NCBI GenBank assembly: GCA_017999915.1
Contig: JAGNKX010000001.1
Span: 62,001-126,000, forward strand
DNA from: Spirochaetota bacterium
GTDB taxonomy: Bacteria; Spirochaetota; UBA4802; UBA5550
Direction of reading: 5' to 3'
Length of the DNA stretch: 64,000 bases
Shown here: positions 1 through 8,806 of the stretch, one piece after another
Layout of the letters: each line of letters starts with the position of its first letter
Position numbering within the stretch: position 1 is the first letter of the stretch
Notes under the pieces: model-generated
The model's database searches: none
Seen by the model: only the letters and a program-made list of their open reading frames with translations
Told to the model about the DNA's origin: nothing
Made by a program: the position numbers and the translations under genes

Positions 1-465
1 GCTCATCCACTGATAGGGCTCGTTTTTTCCAACCTGGTATGCCTTGTTCCCTTTTTTATAATCCACGAAGGCGAAGCCGACGTTGCAGGGCATATCAACG
101 GGTTTTCCCAGGTAATCCATCAAATTGCGGATTTTCCCCTTGTTTCCCCAGAAAAGCCCGTGCCCCGTGTCTATTGTCGTGCCGTCAAAGAGGCCCTTTT
201 CAAAACATTCGTCAACGTCGGGAGTGCACTTTGGAATCCAGGCCCCGACCATAGCCAGGGCGCGCTTGAACCCGTTGGCGTCCAGCTCCATCCCGTCAAT
301 GGTCACCTTGTTGCCCTTGCCTACAAACGACGCCAGGCGGCCGCCGATAAAGGGCGCTCTCTCGAGCACCAATACCTTTTGATTGAAATCCTTCGCGAGA
401 AGACACGCCGTGCCCAGACCCGCGACGCCGGAACCAACCACTATAACATCATAATCTTTTCCCAT
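1..465 (-). CDS. FAD-dependent oxidoreductase, phytoene desaturase-like (3' end outside window)
   Basis: The first 155 codons are visible; the rest runs off the left edge. The N-terminus is a Rossmann FAD-binding site: the glycine-rich loop VVGSGVAGLG (about residues 8-17), then an acidic strand end and the motif ERAPFIGGRL typical of the phytoene desaturase/amine oxidase-like flavoproteins. These enzymes desaturate or saturate C-C bonds of carotenoid, retinol-like or other lipid substrates; the substrate cannot be read from this part. The ATG at 465 is chosen because AGGTGG stands six bases upstream. It is the last visible gene of the leftward acyl-CoA gene run, 60 bp after the SDR gene, so a role in lipid metabolism is a reasonable guess but not shown. 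Confidence 0.8.
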   Translation of the reverse strand, partial: MGKDYDVIVVGSGVAGLGTACLLAKDFNQKVLVLERAPFIGGRLASFVGKGNKVTIDGMELDANGFKRALAMVGAWIPKCTPDVDECFEKGLFDGTTIDTGHGLFWGNKGKIRNLMDYLGKPVDMPCNVGFAFVDYKKGNKAYQVGKNEPYQWMS

Positions 466-525
466 GGTTCACCACCTTTTACTTTTCATAATGATATCTA
501 CCCGTGCGCACACGCGCCGGCGCGC

Positions 526-1290
526 CTATATTGAGCCGCCTCCGTCCGCCACAAGGATCTGGCCGGTCATGTACGAAGAAGCGTCCGACACGAGGAACAG
601 CGCGATCCGCGCGATCTCCTTGGGCGCCGCGATCCGCCGGAGCGGCGTATGGGCCATTTCCTGCTTCAGCAGCGGCTCGTTGCTCCAGAGGGCCTGGCTG
701 AACTTGGTCTTCACGACGCCCGGCGCTATGGCGTTGACGCGGACGCCGAACTCGCCCAGTTCCTTGGCCATGGAGCGGGTCAGCATCCCGATGCCCGCCT
801 TGCTGATGCAGTAGAGGCCGAGCCCGATATCGGGTGATACGCCGCCCACCGAGGATATATTAAGGATATTGCCTGATTTCTGGTTCTGCATGACCTTCCC
901 GACCAGCATGCTCATGATGGAATATCCCTTGAGGTTGGTGACCATGATCTGGTCATACATCTTCTCGTCCATGTCCACCAGCAGCCCCATGCCCGGATTT
1001 GTCGCCGCGTTGTTGACCAGTATATCGATGCGCCCGAATTCCTTTACCACGCCGTCAACCAGCGCCTTGATGGTTTCCGCCTCGCGGTTGTGATAGGCCA
1101 TGCCGACGCCCTTCCTGCCCATCGCCTTTATCTTACCGGCCACGACATCCAGATCGGCCTGCTTGCGGCTCGCCACCACGACATCGGCGCCGGCATCGGC
1201 CAATTGCAGCGCGATTGCCTCGCCTATACCCCGGCTGCCCCCAGTTACCAGCGCGACTTTCCCGTTCAGAGACAAATAAGATGCATCCAT
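526..1290 (-). CDS. Short-chain dehydrogenase/reductase (FabG-like)
   Basis: A 254-residue classical SDR. Visible motifs are the cofactor loop TGGSRGIG (16-23), NNAA (93-96), a serine pair at 146-147, and the catalytic Tyr160-x3-Lys164 (YCISK), followed by the PG and T motifs of the substrate loop; the C-terminus GQILVADGGGSI is typical of the FabG group. It should oxidise a hydroxyl or reduce a ketone with NAD(P)H, for example a 3-hydroxyacyl-CoA or 3-oxoacyl intermediate. AGGAGG seven bases before the ATG supports the start. It ends with TAG, which shows that TAG is an ordinary stop in this genome. Its place between an acyl-CoA synthetase and a flavoprotein suggests fatty-acid or lipid turnover; the exact substrate is unknown. 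Confidence 0.9.
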   Translation of the reverse strand: MDASYLSLNGKVALVTGGSRGIGEAIALQLADAGADVVVASRKQADLDVVAGKIKAMGRKGVGMAYHNREAETIKALVDGVVKEFGRIDILVNNAATNPGMGLLVDMDEKMYDQIMVTNLKGYSIMSMLVGKVMQNQKSGNILNISSVGGVSPDIGLGLYCISKAGIGMLTRSMAKELGEFGVRVNAIAPGVVKTKFSQALWSNEPLLKQEMAHTPLRRIAAPKEIARIALFLVSDASSYMTGQILVADGGGSI

Positions 1291-1401
1291 TGTGATTCCT
1301 CCTGAAATTTTTGCTATTGATGGCCGCTGCCATGTAGTGTGGATAGCCCATCAATTAAACATCATTATTGACGTTGATTAATATTTTGCTGATACTACCG
1401 C

Positions 1402-1518
1402 TTACAATTTTATTGAGTTTTCCTTGTACATTTCATCAATCAGCGATGAGTACCTGGAATTGATGACCCGCCGTTTCAATTTAAGGGTCGGGGTCAGCTC
1501 GCCGCTCGTCTGAGTCTA
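1402..1518 (-). pseudogene. In-frame C-terminal tail of the acyl-CoA synthetase beyond the TAG codon
   Basis: Read in the same frame through TAG (1516-1518), the sequence continues for 38 codons to TAA at 1402-1404. This tail contains GELTPTLKLKRRVI, the A10 motif region of long-chain acyl-CoA synthetases (corresponding to the PxxxxGK lysine motif of other ANL enzymes), followed by a family-like RYSSLIDEMY ending. The total would be 611 codons including the TAG position, a usual family length. The amber codon is therefore a recent nonsense change (for example TGG to TAG), an assembly or read error, or a read-through site. SDR and nusA in this window end with TAG, so TAG is not generally reassigned. 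Confidence 0.85.
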
Positions 1519-3234
1519 CTCGTTGGGGATCAGGCGGTACTTTTTGATCTCCTCGACCCGGCCGAATCCCTTCATTTTTTTCTTAACCTCCGTGTCGAAC
1601 AATTCCTTGACCTTTTGATGCGAGAGAAGCTCTTCTTTTGATCCAAACGCTATCTGGTTCTTGGCCGCCCACGCCTCAAGATCGGGGAACGACGGGACGA
1701 TAAGCGCCGTCAGGTAATTCCGATTATCGCCTATAACGGCGACCTGCTCGATGAACGCGGATTCCTTAAGGCTGTTCTCGATATTCTGCGGGGAGATATT
1801 CTTCCCGCCGGAAGTGATGATAATGTCCTTGAGCCGTCCCGTAATAATAAGGTTTCCCTCGTGGTCGATGACCCCGGTATCGCCGGTCCTCAGATAGCCG
1901 TCCCTGGTAAAGGCCTCACGGGTCGCCGTTTTGTTCTTGTAATACCCCACCATAAGCTGCGGTCCCCTGATGAGGATCTCGTCGCCGGCGCCGATCTTGA
2001 CCTCCGTGTTTTTCACCGGAAGACCGACGGTCCCGAGCCTGATATGGCCCACCGTGTTGAAATTCGTCACCGGGGAGGTCTCGGAAAGGCCGAACCCCTC
2101 AACGATATGTATGCCCATGCCTATGAAGAACTGCGCGTCCAGAGGATTTAACGGCGCGCCGCCGCATCCCACGTAGCGCAGATTATCAATTCCGAGCGCC
2201 GCCTTCAGCTTAGTGAAGATCAGCTTGTCGGCCAGATTATACTTATAAGCGAACATTCCCTTCCGCTCAACGCCGTTACACACATAATCCATGTTCCGCT
2301 TCCCCACAGACATGGCCCATTTGAACAGCGCTTTTTTAATGGCCGGGGCAGACGCGACCTTGCCGTACACGCCGGCGCGAATTTTTTCCAGAAGGCGCGG
2401 CACCGTGGCGATCAGGGTCGGCTTTGAAAGCTTCAGGTCGTCCAGCACCGTGTTGATGTTCTCCGCGAAGTAGACCTTGATGCCGGCATAAACGCAGCCG
2501 TAGTAGACAAGGGTGCGCTCAAAAACATGGGAGAGCGGAAGGAAGGAGAGCACCTTCTGCTCCTCGTTGATGAACATCGGAAAAGCCGAAAAGTGCTGAT
2601 CCACGTTGGTCATGATGTTCCGATGGCTCAGCATGACTCCCTTCGGATCCCCCGTTGTGCCGGACGTGTAAATAAACGTAATAAGGGAGTCCGGCTTTAC
2701 CGCGCTGAGACGCTTATCAAAGAGCTTCTTGTCCTTGACGCCGGCGCCGGCCTTGAGAGCCTCCTTGAACGTCTTTACTCCCTTAATCTTTTTATCGATT
2801 TCATCGAAAACGACTATCTCGAGCAGCCGCGGAAGCTTTTTGCGGATCTCCAGGACCTTGTCAAGATGCTCCCTGGTCCCGACAAAGCATATGCGAGAAT
2901 CGGAATTGGCGAGTATATACTGGGCTTCGACGGCGGTATTGGTCGCGTAAATCGGAACGGTGATGGCGCCGATCGATATCGATCCCATATCGGCTACCCA
3001 CCATTCATATCGATTCGGAGAAAAGATCGCGACCTTGTCGCCCCGCCTGATTCCCTTCGAGACGCAATAGAGGCCGATGGAACGAACCATTTCATCCATC
3101 TTGTTCCATGAAATTTCCTCAAACATGCCCTGATTATTTTTTTTGAACACGCAGGGCTCATCTCCCATCTCTTTCACGCGGCGCTGGAAGATTTTGGGCA
3201 TTACAGTGTCTTTCGCAATTTTTGTATCCTTCAT
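1516..3234 (-). CDS. Long-chain acyl-CoA synthetase (AMP-forming), cut short by an in-frame amber codon
   Basis: ANL-superfamily adenylating enzyme that would activate a fatty acid with ATP and CoA. The phosphate-binding motif YTSGTTGDPKG lies at about 189-199, the GFGLSET motif in the middle, and the hinge region TGDTGVIDHEGN followed by GRLKDIIITSGGKN near 450-485. The open frame stops with TAG at 1516-1518 after 572 residues, but the same frame continues for 38 more codons that match the normal C-terminus of the family (see the separate entry). As it stands the product lacks the A10 region carrying the adenylation lysine. Start: AAAGGTGGGG just upstream of ATG 3234. It is the first gene of a unit leading into the SDR gene. 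Confidence 0.9.
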   Translation of the reverse strand: MKDTKIAKDTVMPKIFQRRVKEMGDEPCVFKKNNQGMFEEISWNKMDEMVRSIGLYCVSKGIRRGDKVAIFSPNRYEWWVADMGSISIGAITVPIYATNTAVEAQYILANSDSRICFVGTREHLDKVLEIRKKLPRLLEIVVFDEIDKKIKGVKTFKEALKAGAGVKDKKLFDKRLSAVKPDSLITFIYTSGTTGDPKGVMLSHRNIMTNVDQHFSAFPMFINEEQKVLSFLPLSHVFERTLVYYGCVYAGIKVYFAENINTVLDDLKLSKPTLIATVPRLLEKIRAGVYGKVASAPAIKKALFKWAMSVGKRNMDYVCNGVERKGMFAYKYNLADKLIFTKLKAALGIDNLRYVGCGGAPLNPLDAQFFIGMGIHIVEGFGLSETSPVTNFNTVGHIRLGTVGLPVKNTEVKIGAGDEILIRGPQLMVGYYKNKTATREAFTRDGYLRTGDTGVIDHEGNLIITGRLKDIIITSGGKNISPQNIENSLKESAFIEQVAVIGDNRNYLTALIVPSFPDLEAWAAKNQIAFGSKEELLSHQKVKELFDTEVKKKMKGFGRVEEIKKYRLIPNE

Positions 3235-3319
3235 AATTACCCCACCTTTTTGGGCTTATCCCATCCCAATCCCCCCCTGCACTAGTCTGGATGCACGGGG
3301 AGAGTCCACACCGGCCCCG

Positions 3320-5185
3320 TCAATTATTCGTGGAGAACGATTCGTCCACGATCTCGACGACGCTGATGTCCTCGCTTTTTATTGCTTTTACCGCGGCAAA
3401 AACTTCCGGGAGGACGTTTTTAATGAAATACCGCGCGCTCGCGACCTTGCCGGAATAGAACGCCGCATCCCTGTTCTCTTTTACGAACGCCGCCATCGCA
3501 ATCTTGTCGGCGTCATTCACATTCTTAGTTTTCGTAAGTGCATCAAGCCGCTCCTTTGCGATGCCGGCCTGCCACAGAAGTATCCACGCGCACACGACCT
3601 TCCCCATCATCATCAGGAACGGATAGGCATGACAGATCGGCACGAAAAATTTGCCCTGCTTCCCGCAGGAGGCGAAGAAGATCCCCGTGCCGGCGAGGGC
3701 GTCCACCGCCTCATCGACATCGGCGGCGAAATCCGGAAGGCTGCCTTTGTATTTCGCGACAGTCGCTTTCATCTCCCCCAGCAGTCCCATGAAATAGGCG
3801 CCCTTTTTCATCCCCAGCTTGCGGCCGATAAGATCCAGGGACTGGATGCCGTTCGCGCCTTCATAGATGGACGCGATCTTCTCGTCGCGCATGAACTGAG
3901 CCACCGGGTAATCGCTGCAGAAGCCGTAGCCGCCGTATACCTGTATGGCGAGCTCCGTAACCTTGAAGCCGATATCCGAGCAGAAGGCCTTGCAGATGGG
4001 AGTCAACACCTCGAGCATGCCTTTCCATTTTTCTTTTTCCGCTTCGTCTTTCGCGATCGTTTCCCTGTCAATGGCGATCGCCGCGTAGTACATGAGGCCC
4101 CGCATCGCGTCCACATGGGACTTCATCCAGAGAAGCATTCTCCGGATGTCGGGGTGCTGTATGATAGGAACGCGGGGGGCCAGGGGATTTTTCATCTCCA
4201 GCAGCGACGACCCCTGGAGGCGCTCCTTGGAATAGGCAAGGGCGTGCAGATAGGCTATGGAAGCGCTGGTCAGTCCCTGCATGCCGACGCTGATCCGCGC
4301 CTCGTTCATCATCTGGAACATGATCCCCATGCCCTGCCGTTCCGCTCCGAGCAGCTCTGCATGGCAATTGTCGTTGTCTCCGAAATTGATTACGCAGGTC
4401 GCGCTGCCGTGAATGCCCAGCTTTTCTTCGATTTTGCTGATTTCGACGTCGTTACGGTGCCCAAGGCTCCCATCCTCATTGACCAGGTACTTGGGCACGA
4501 GAAAGATGGAAATGCCGGCGGTCCCGGCCGGGTCCCCTTCGATCCGCGCCAGAACGGGGTGGACCACGTTGCTCACCAGGTCGCTGTCCCCCACGGTGAT
4601 GAATATTTTCGTTCCCTTGATCCTGTACGTTCCATCGGGCTGACGAATCGCCTTTGTCGTCAGGCTTCCCACATCAGAACCGGCCCCGGGCTCCGTGAGA
4701 CACATGGTCCCGCCGAATTCGCCCGTCACCATTTTGGAGAAATAACGCTTTTTCTGGTCATCGGTGCCATAGGTGAGTATCAAATGGGCGGCGCCTTCGG
4801 CAAGTCCGGGATAGGACAGGAAGGAAAAGTTATGGGCAAACCAGTCCATGGACGCGAAGCGTATGATCTGCGGAAGCCCCTGGCCGCCCGCATCCTGGGG
4901 GAACGTCATGGAGTTCCATCCGCCCTCGACAAAGAGCTTATAGGGCTTGTGAAAACATTCCGGCACATGGACCTGGCCGTTTTCCAGGCGGCACCCCTGC
5001 TCGTCCGACTCTTTCAGGGTGGGAAAGATCTCCCTGATAGAGAGCTTTTGAGCTTCAGATAAGATCATATCGAATGTTTCCGTGGAAAAATCGCCATAGA
5101 GCGGCGAACTGCAGAGAGAACCAACATCGAGCATTTCATGCAATACGAACTGTTGATCCCTTTCATCGACTATCAAATTTGCCAT
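3320..5185 (-). CDS. Acyl-CoA dehydrogenase, long (about 600-residue) subtype
   Basis: A 621-residue flavoprotein that should introduce a 2,3-trans double bond into acyl-CoA and pass electrons to an electron-transfer flavoprotein. Order: an N-terminal extension (1-60), the helical N-domain, the beta-barrel with MCLTEPGAGSDVGSL (FAD/substrate loop), the C-terminal helical bundle with VYGGYGFCSDYPV, and the loop SIYEGANGIQSLDL, whose Glu is the catalytic base in this family. A C-terminal domain of about 130 residues marks the long subtype seen in proteobacterial and spirochaetal beta-oxidation clusters. I prefer the ATG at 5185 because GGAGGAGCAA directly precedes it; an upstream in-frame start would add seven residues over this ribosome site. 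Lies 85 bp upstream of the acyl-CoA synthetase and probably in the same unit. Confidence 0.93.
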   Translation of the reverse strand: MANLIVDERDQQFVLHEMLDVGSLCSSPLYGDFSTETFDMILSEAQKLSIREIFPTLKESDEQGCRLENGQVHVPECFHKPYKLFVEGGWNSMTFPQDAGGQGLPQIIRFASMDWFAHNFSFLSYPGLAEGAAHLILTYGTDDQKKRYFSKMVTGEFGGTMCLTEPGAGSDVGSLTTKAIRQPDGTYRIKGTKIFITVGDSDLVSNVVHPVLARIEGDPAGTAGISIFLVPKYLVNEDGSLGHRNDVEISKIEEKLGIHGSATCVINFGDNDNCHAELLGAERQGMGIMFQMMNEARISVGMQGLTSASIAYLHALAYSKERLQGSSLLEMKNPLAPRVPIIQHPDIRRMLLWMKSHVDAMRGLMYYAAIAIDRETIAKDEAEKEKWKGMLEVLTPICKAFCSDIGFKVTELAIQVYGGYGFCSDYPVAQFMRDEKIASIYEGANGIQSLDLIGRKLGMKKGAYFMGLLGEMKATVAKYKGSLPDFAADVDEAVDALAGTGIFFASCGKQGKFFVPICHAYPFLMMMGKVVCAWILLWQAGIAKERLDALTKTKNVNDADKIAMAAFVKENRDAAFYSGKVASARYFIKNVLPEVFAAVKAIKSEDISVVEIVDESFSTNN

Positions 5186-5459
5186 TTGCTCCTCCGGTGG
5201 TAACAACGTTAACTTGTCTTATGTTTTGTTAACATTAGTTATTTATGGAAACTTATGTGTTATATGTCAACTTTTTTCTTCCTGATATAAAAAAAAATTC
5301 ATGGGCCGCCATGCGACATAATAGTGCGCGCCAACATGGACAAATTCAGAACAATGTAATTGTTAATAGGTGAATGATGTAGATTTATCGTAAGATTCTG
5401 ATAGCGACGAAGACGCGGCTATAAAAGAAGGTTGTTCAGCTTGATTTTTCGAGGTTCCC

Positions 5460-6932
5460 TTATGCCTGGCGGACCTGTTTTTTTCTCGCATAGGTCGAGA
5501 GAGCGTGAAGGGACCTCACGGCGCTGTGGAGATCGTTAAAGACAGGGATCTTCATGGCGGTGAGGATCTTCCTGGTTTCCCTGATCATCTCGGTCACCTC
5601 CATAGACTCCAGCTCCTGCTTGAGGTCCGGCAGCACCATGATGACCGGCTTATTCGTGGTCCTGACGACATCGCCGATTGTTTCCGCCAGCTCCCTGAAA
5701 GGAGTGAGGGGCTTCACCGATGCTGCGCCGTAGCTGATGGCAAGGGCCTTGTAGTGGTACAGGAGCTGGATCACGATCTGGGCATCGATGGCGTCATCCC
5801 GCGCCGCCTTCACCAGTATCTCGCGCAGCACCTCCGGTGTGACATAGGGATTGGCTATGTCGATGGGATTGCGCGCGCTGGAGCCGGGCTTCGGCAGCAG
5901 GGAATCGATCTCCTCCCGGATATCGGCGGCAAGCTCCGGGATCCTCATGCCGTACTGTTCCGCCATGTCGGCTGCGGAGACCCCAAGGGCCCCGCCGCCT
6001 CCCACGATTGAAACATTGCGATACTCCCCGTGGGGAAGCATTGAGAACGCCAGGGCATAATCGGAGAGCTCATGGAGGTCATAGGCCTGGATCGCGTTGC
6101 ACTGGCGTATCACCGATTTCCAGATCACCGAGCTTCCGCCCATGGAGGCGGTGTGGCTCAGGACGGCCCGGCTCCCCGATTCCGACAGCCCCCCCTTGAG
6201 GATAATGACCGGCTTTCGCGAGGCCGCGTCGCGGAGAGCGTGAAAAAAGGCCTTCCCGTCCCTCACGCCTTCGATGTACATGCCGATGATCTCGGTTTCC
6301 GGGTCGTCGGCGAGGTAGCGCAGCAGCTCCGTTTCCCTGAGGTCGATGCCGTTGCCCAGGCTTATCATTTTACTGAAGGCGACCCCTTTCCATCGGCCCA
6401 TGTGGGCGAAATCGATGGAATGGCCGCCGCTCTGCGAGATAAAGGCCACGGAGCCGGGGTCGCGCGAAAGATCGGGGCCGGGCAGGAAGGTTAGCCCGCC
6501 CCGGGGAGTGTGAACGCCAAAGCAGTTCGGGCCGATGATGCGGATGCCCGTCTTCGCGATTTCCGACAGCCGCTCTTCCAGCCGGGCGCCCTCGGGTGCG
6601 CCGGTTTCCGTGAAGCCCGATGAAAGGATCTCCACGGCGGCCGCGCCTTTTTTCCTGCAGGCCTCCACGGCATCGGGCACATCGGGGGCGGGGACGGCGA
6701 TGATGCCGAAATCGATCATGCCCGGAATATCCTCCACGCTTTTATAGATCGGCAGGCCCTTGATTTCACCGCCCTTGGGGTTGACAGGGTACAGGGTCCC
6801 GGAATAACCGTAGGCCAGCAGGGACAAAAGGATACCCCTGCCGAAACCAAAACCCTTGGTTGCCACGCCGATGATGGCGATACTGCGGGGCTCGAAAATC
6901 TTTTTGAAGCTATCGACTGCATCAAAGCTCAT
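5460..6932 (-). CDS. CoA-binding protein, NDP-forming acyl-CoA synthetase alpha-like
   Basis: About 490 residues. The N-terminus is a succinyl-CoA synthetase-type CoA-binding Rossmann domain (SIAIIGVATKGFGFGRG, then YPVNPKGGEIKGLPIYKSV), followed by the two flavodoxin-like ligase domains (IIGPNCFGVHTPRGG and GSVAFISQSGGHSIDF, the latter close to the phospho-histidine region). There is no ATP-grasp domain, so this is the alpha part only of an ADP-forming acyl-CoA synthetase; a beta partner must be elsewhere or the protein acts differently. ATG 6932 is chosen by domain alignment, although its ribosome site is weak; a TTG 16 codons upstream is possible. Context suggests acyl-CoA metabolism. No clear terminator was seen after it. 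Confidence 0.82.
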   Translation of the reverse strand: MSFDAVDSFKKIFEPRSIAIIGVATKGFGFGRGILLSLLAYGYSGTLYPVNPKGGEIKGLPIYKSVEDIPGMIDFGIIAVPAPDVPDAVEACRKKGAAAVEILSSGFTETGAPEGARLEERLSEIAKTGIRIIGPNCFGVHTPRGGLTFLPGPDLSRDPGSVAFISQSGGHSIDFAHMGRWKGVAFSKMISLGNGIDLRETELLRYLADDPETEIIGMYIEGVRDGKAFFHALRDAASRKPVIILKGGLSESGSRAVLSHTASMGGSSVIWKSVIRQCNAIQAYDLHELSDYALAFSMLPHGEYRNVSIVGGGGALGVSAADMAEQYGMRIPELAADIREEIDSLLPKPGSSARNPIDIANPYVTPEVLREILVKAARDDAIDAQIVIQLLYHYKALAISYGAASVKPLTPFRELAETIGDVVRTTNKPVIMVLPDLKQELESMEVTEMIRETRKILTAMKIPVFNDLHSAVRSLHALSTYARKKQVRQA

Positions 6933-6988
6933 GGTGACGCTTCGGTCAGGACAGGAGGAACAATGATAATGCGCGGTCAATGAACTGC

Positions 6989-7096
6989 TCAGCTGTTTTT
7001 GCCTTTCTTCTTTTCCTGTTTCGCGAGCTTCTTTTCTTTGGCGGTCTTGGCCGGTTTCTTTTTTGCATCTTTTCTGGTGTCCGCTGTTTTTGACAT
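6989..7096 (-). CDS. Small lysine-rich basic protein (35 residues)
   Basis: A 36-codon frame of which about 45% of residues are Lys or Arg, with an Ala/Lys pattern and no hydrophobic core. It has a good ribosome site: AAAGGAG seven to eight bases before the ATG at 7096. The composition resembles disordered, nucleic-acid-binding small proteins; no family is recognised. It lies between the CoA-binding protein gene (57 bp away) and a strong hairpin at 7206-7237, so it may be the first gene of that unit. Coding status rests on the ribosome site and composition only. Confidence 0.55.
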   Translation of the reverse strand: MSKTADTRKDAKKKPAKTAKEKKLAKQEKKKGKNS

Positions 7097-7205
7097 CACC
7101 ATCTCCTTTGAATCTCTCATAATCTCATTTTCGACTGTCAATGAGACACGTCATACGACACTATGATTTTTTTTCAAATATTTTTTTAACGCCCGGCGGG
7201 AGAAT

Positions 7206-7237
7206 AAAATACCCCGCAGCAAGCTGCGGGGTATTTT
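7206..7237 (-). terminator. Perfect 15-bp hairpin, likely bidirectional terminator
   Basis: AAAATACCCCGCAGC (7206-7220) and GCTGCGGGGTATTTT (7223-7237) are exact reverse complements around two bases, giving a GC-rich stem flanked by A and T runs on both strands. It sits 88 bp after the stop of the leftward pentahaem cytochrome gene and upstream of the small basic protein gene, so it most likely ends the cytochrome transcript. Confidence 0.85.
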
Positions 7238-7324
7238 GTCGCATGATGTTTTCGCGCTCTCATCCCCGGAGGGGGACTACATGGCTCAATGTGAGTTTAC
7301 AAGCCTCCGGGATTATTCCCGGCA

Positions 7325-7879
7325 TCAGTCGTGGCATACCGCGCACTTGTTGCTGATGCCGAGGGCGGTATGACAATCCTCGCACTGGCCCATCAGCATT
7401 TTTCCCTTGATCATGGCCGTAGTGGTGGACGACGCTTTGTCGCCATGGCATGATCCGCACCGGGCCTTCAATTTGCCGTCTTCAAATTTCGCCGTCATGA
7501 CGACCTTGTGGCTGAAATAGACGAGGTCCGGTTGTTTTGCCCAGGAGGTCCATGGTTTATCGGTATCCTTGAATGAATCAAACATGCTTTTCCTTCTCGG
7601 GGATTTGTGGTCGTTGTTCGTAAGCTGGCCGTCACGGGCATGGCACTGCGTGCACTCGCCGACGGTCGGAAGGCCCTGAAACCTTCCGTTTTCGTCATAC
7701 TTGTGGCATGTTTCACAGTCACTGATGTCATATTTTTCAATATGCGTCTTGTGCATGAATGGTATGCTTTTGACGGCATCCGCCTGCATTATGTTATTGC
7801 ATGATTTCTTAGAGATGCCGAAGAAAAACCATGTACAGATTATAAAAGGTATCAAAAAAAACCATACTGTGCGTTTCAC
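7325..7879 (-). CDS. Membrane-anchored pentahaem c-type cytochrome (copy 2)
   Basis: 184 residues. A hydrophobic N-terminal segment (about 5-22) serves as signal anchor, placing the rest outside the cytoplasmic membrane. Five CXXCH haem sites are visible: CETCH, CTQCH, CGSCH, CEDCH and CAVCH, with extra His in MHKTH and SHK segments that can be distal ligands, as in cytochrome c3/c7-type proteins. It is a clear paralogue of the 8166-8717 gene (same motif order and nearly the same spacing, with shared GRFQGLPTxGEC and WTSxAKxxxLVYxSHKV stretches). The position downstream of fdhE and a Tat-exported formate dehydrogenase suggests an electron carrier between that enzyme and quinones or other acceptors. 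Partner unproven. Confidence 0.88.
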   Translation of the reverse strand: MKRTVWFFLIPFIICTWFFFGISKKSCNNIMQADAVKSIPFMHKTHIEKYDISDCETCHKYDENGRFQGLPTVGECTQCHARDGQLTNNDHKSPRRKSMFDSFKDTDKPWTSWAKQPDLVYFSHKVVMTAKFEDGKLKARCGSCHGDKASSTTTAMIKGKMLMGQCEDCHTALGISNKCAVCHD

Positions 7880-8165
7880 GGGTATTCTCCTGATAATCTA
7901 TTCTTATTTATAATAACGCTTATCGTATTAGAACAAGTCAGATATACGGATCGCTATATGTCAATACTTTTAACGATCAATTGCGGCATTTCCCGGGTGA
8001 CACCCCGCATCGACGAGATATACATCGAGGTACTGTGCCGATATTGTCTCCAGTTCAGATAAAACGAACAAAGTATTTTCTGAATTTTAAAAAAGTTAAA
8101 AACGGCAAATCCATCGTTTATTACTTTTTTAATATTTTCTTCACTAGTTGTTGAATATGCTTATC
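7880..8165. other. 286-bp AT-rich spacer between the two cytochrome genes
   Basis: No open frame with coding character. The part next to 7880 is AT-rich and could hold a promoter for the second cytochrome gene; I could not pick out a convincing -35/-10 pair or a terminator. The length suggests the two cytochrome genes can be expressed separately. Confidence 0.4.
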
Positions 8166-8717
8166 TCAATTGTGGCAGAAAACGCACGCGTTGACAAGCT
8201 TACGAGCCGCATGACAATCCATGCATTGATCCATCAATTGCTTGCCCTCCAGCTTCGTTGCAGCGGCGGGAGTGGCTTTATCGCCATGGCACGAGACGCA
8301 TCGCAACTTGATACTTCCGTCAGCCATTGTGGCCGACGCCGCGACCTTGTGGCTGTAATACACGAGTTCCTGCTTTTTCGCCCTGGAGGTCCAGGGCCTG
8401 TCCTTGTCCGTGTACGCGTCAAACATGGTTTTCTTTCTCGGGGACATGTGATCCTTGTTGATCAATTCGCCGTCCCGGGAATGGCACGCCGTGCATTCAC
8501 CGATCGTCGGAAGTCCCTGGAATCTTCCAATCTTATCATACTTGTGGCATGTGCCGCAGTTCTTGATACCATATTCCTCGATATGAGTTTTATGGATGAA
8601 GGGGATCGGCGTGGCCTCATCCGCCTGTGCGTAATTGCATGATTTCATTGATATACCGATGACCAGTCCTATGCATAGCGCTACAATAATGACAACGATC
8701 AATGATGAACGATTCAT
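8166..8717 (-). CDS. Membrane-anchored pentahaem c-type cytochrome (copy 1)
   Basis: 183 residues with an N-terminal hydrophobic anchor (about 6-22) and five CXXCH motifs: CGTCH, CTACH, CVSCH, CMDCH and CVFCH. Distal-ligand candidates are the His residues of HKTHIEEY, KDHMS and YYSHKV. It closely matches its downstream neighbour at 7325-7879, so the pair arose by tandem duplication. Known relatives (cytochrome c3/c7 family) carry electrons in the periplasm for dehydrogenases and hydrogenases. It follows fdhE by 89 bp in the same direction, so it may be read in the formate dehydrogenase transcript. The redox partner is inferred from position. Confidence 0.88.
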   Translation of the reverse strand: MNRSSLIVVIIVALCIGLVIGISMKSCNYAQADEATPIPFIHKTHIEEYGIKNCGTCHKYDKIGRFQGLPTIGECTACHSRDGELINKDHMSPRKKTMFDAYTDKDRPWTSRAKKQELVYYSHKVAASATMADGSIKLRCVSCHGDKATPAAATKLEGKQLMDQCMDCHAARKLVNACVFCHN

Positions 8718-8806
8718 GGAAGTACTCCCTCTGCTTTATTTCAATAAGTAAACTGTTTTAATAACAACCGGTGATCCGCAAGCCGGACTTCGTGCCATCG
8801 GTAACG

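Noticed and set aside
3143-5062. 639-codon plus-strand frame
   Set aside because: It lies antisense to the acyl-CoA dehydrogenase gene, has no recognisable motifs and its composition is that of a shadow frame in GC-rich DNA.
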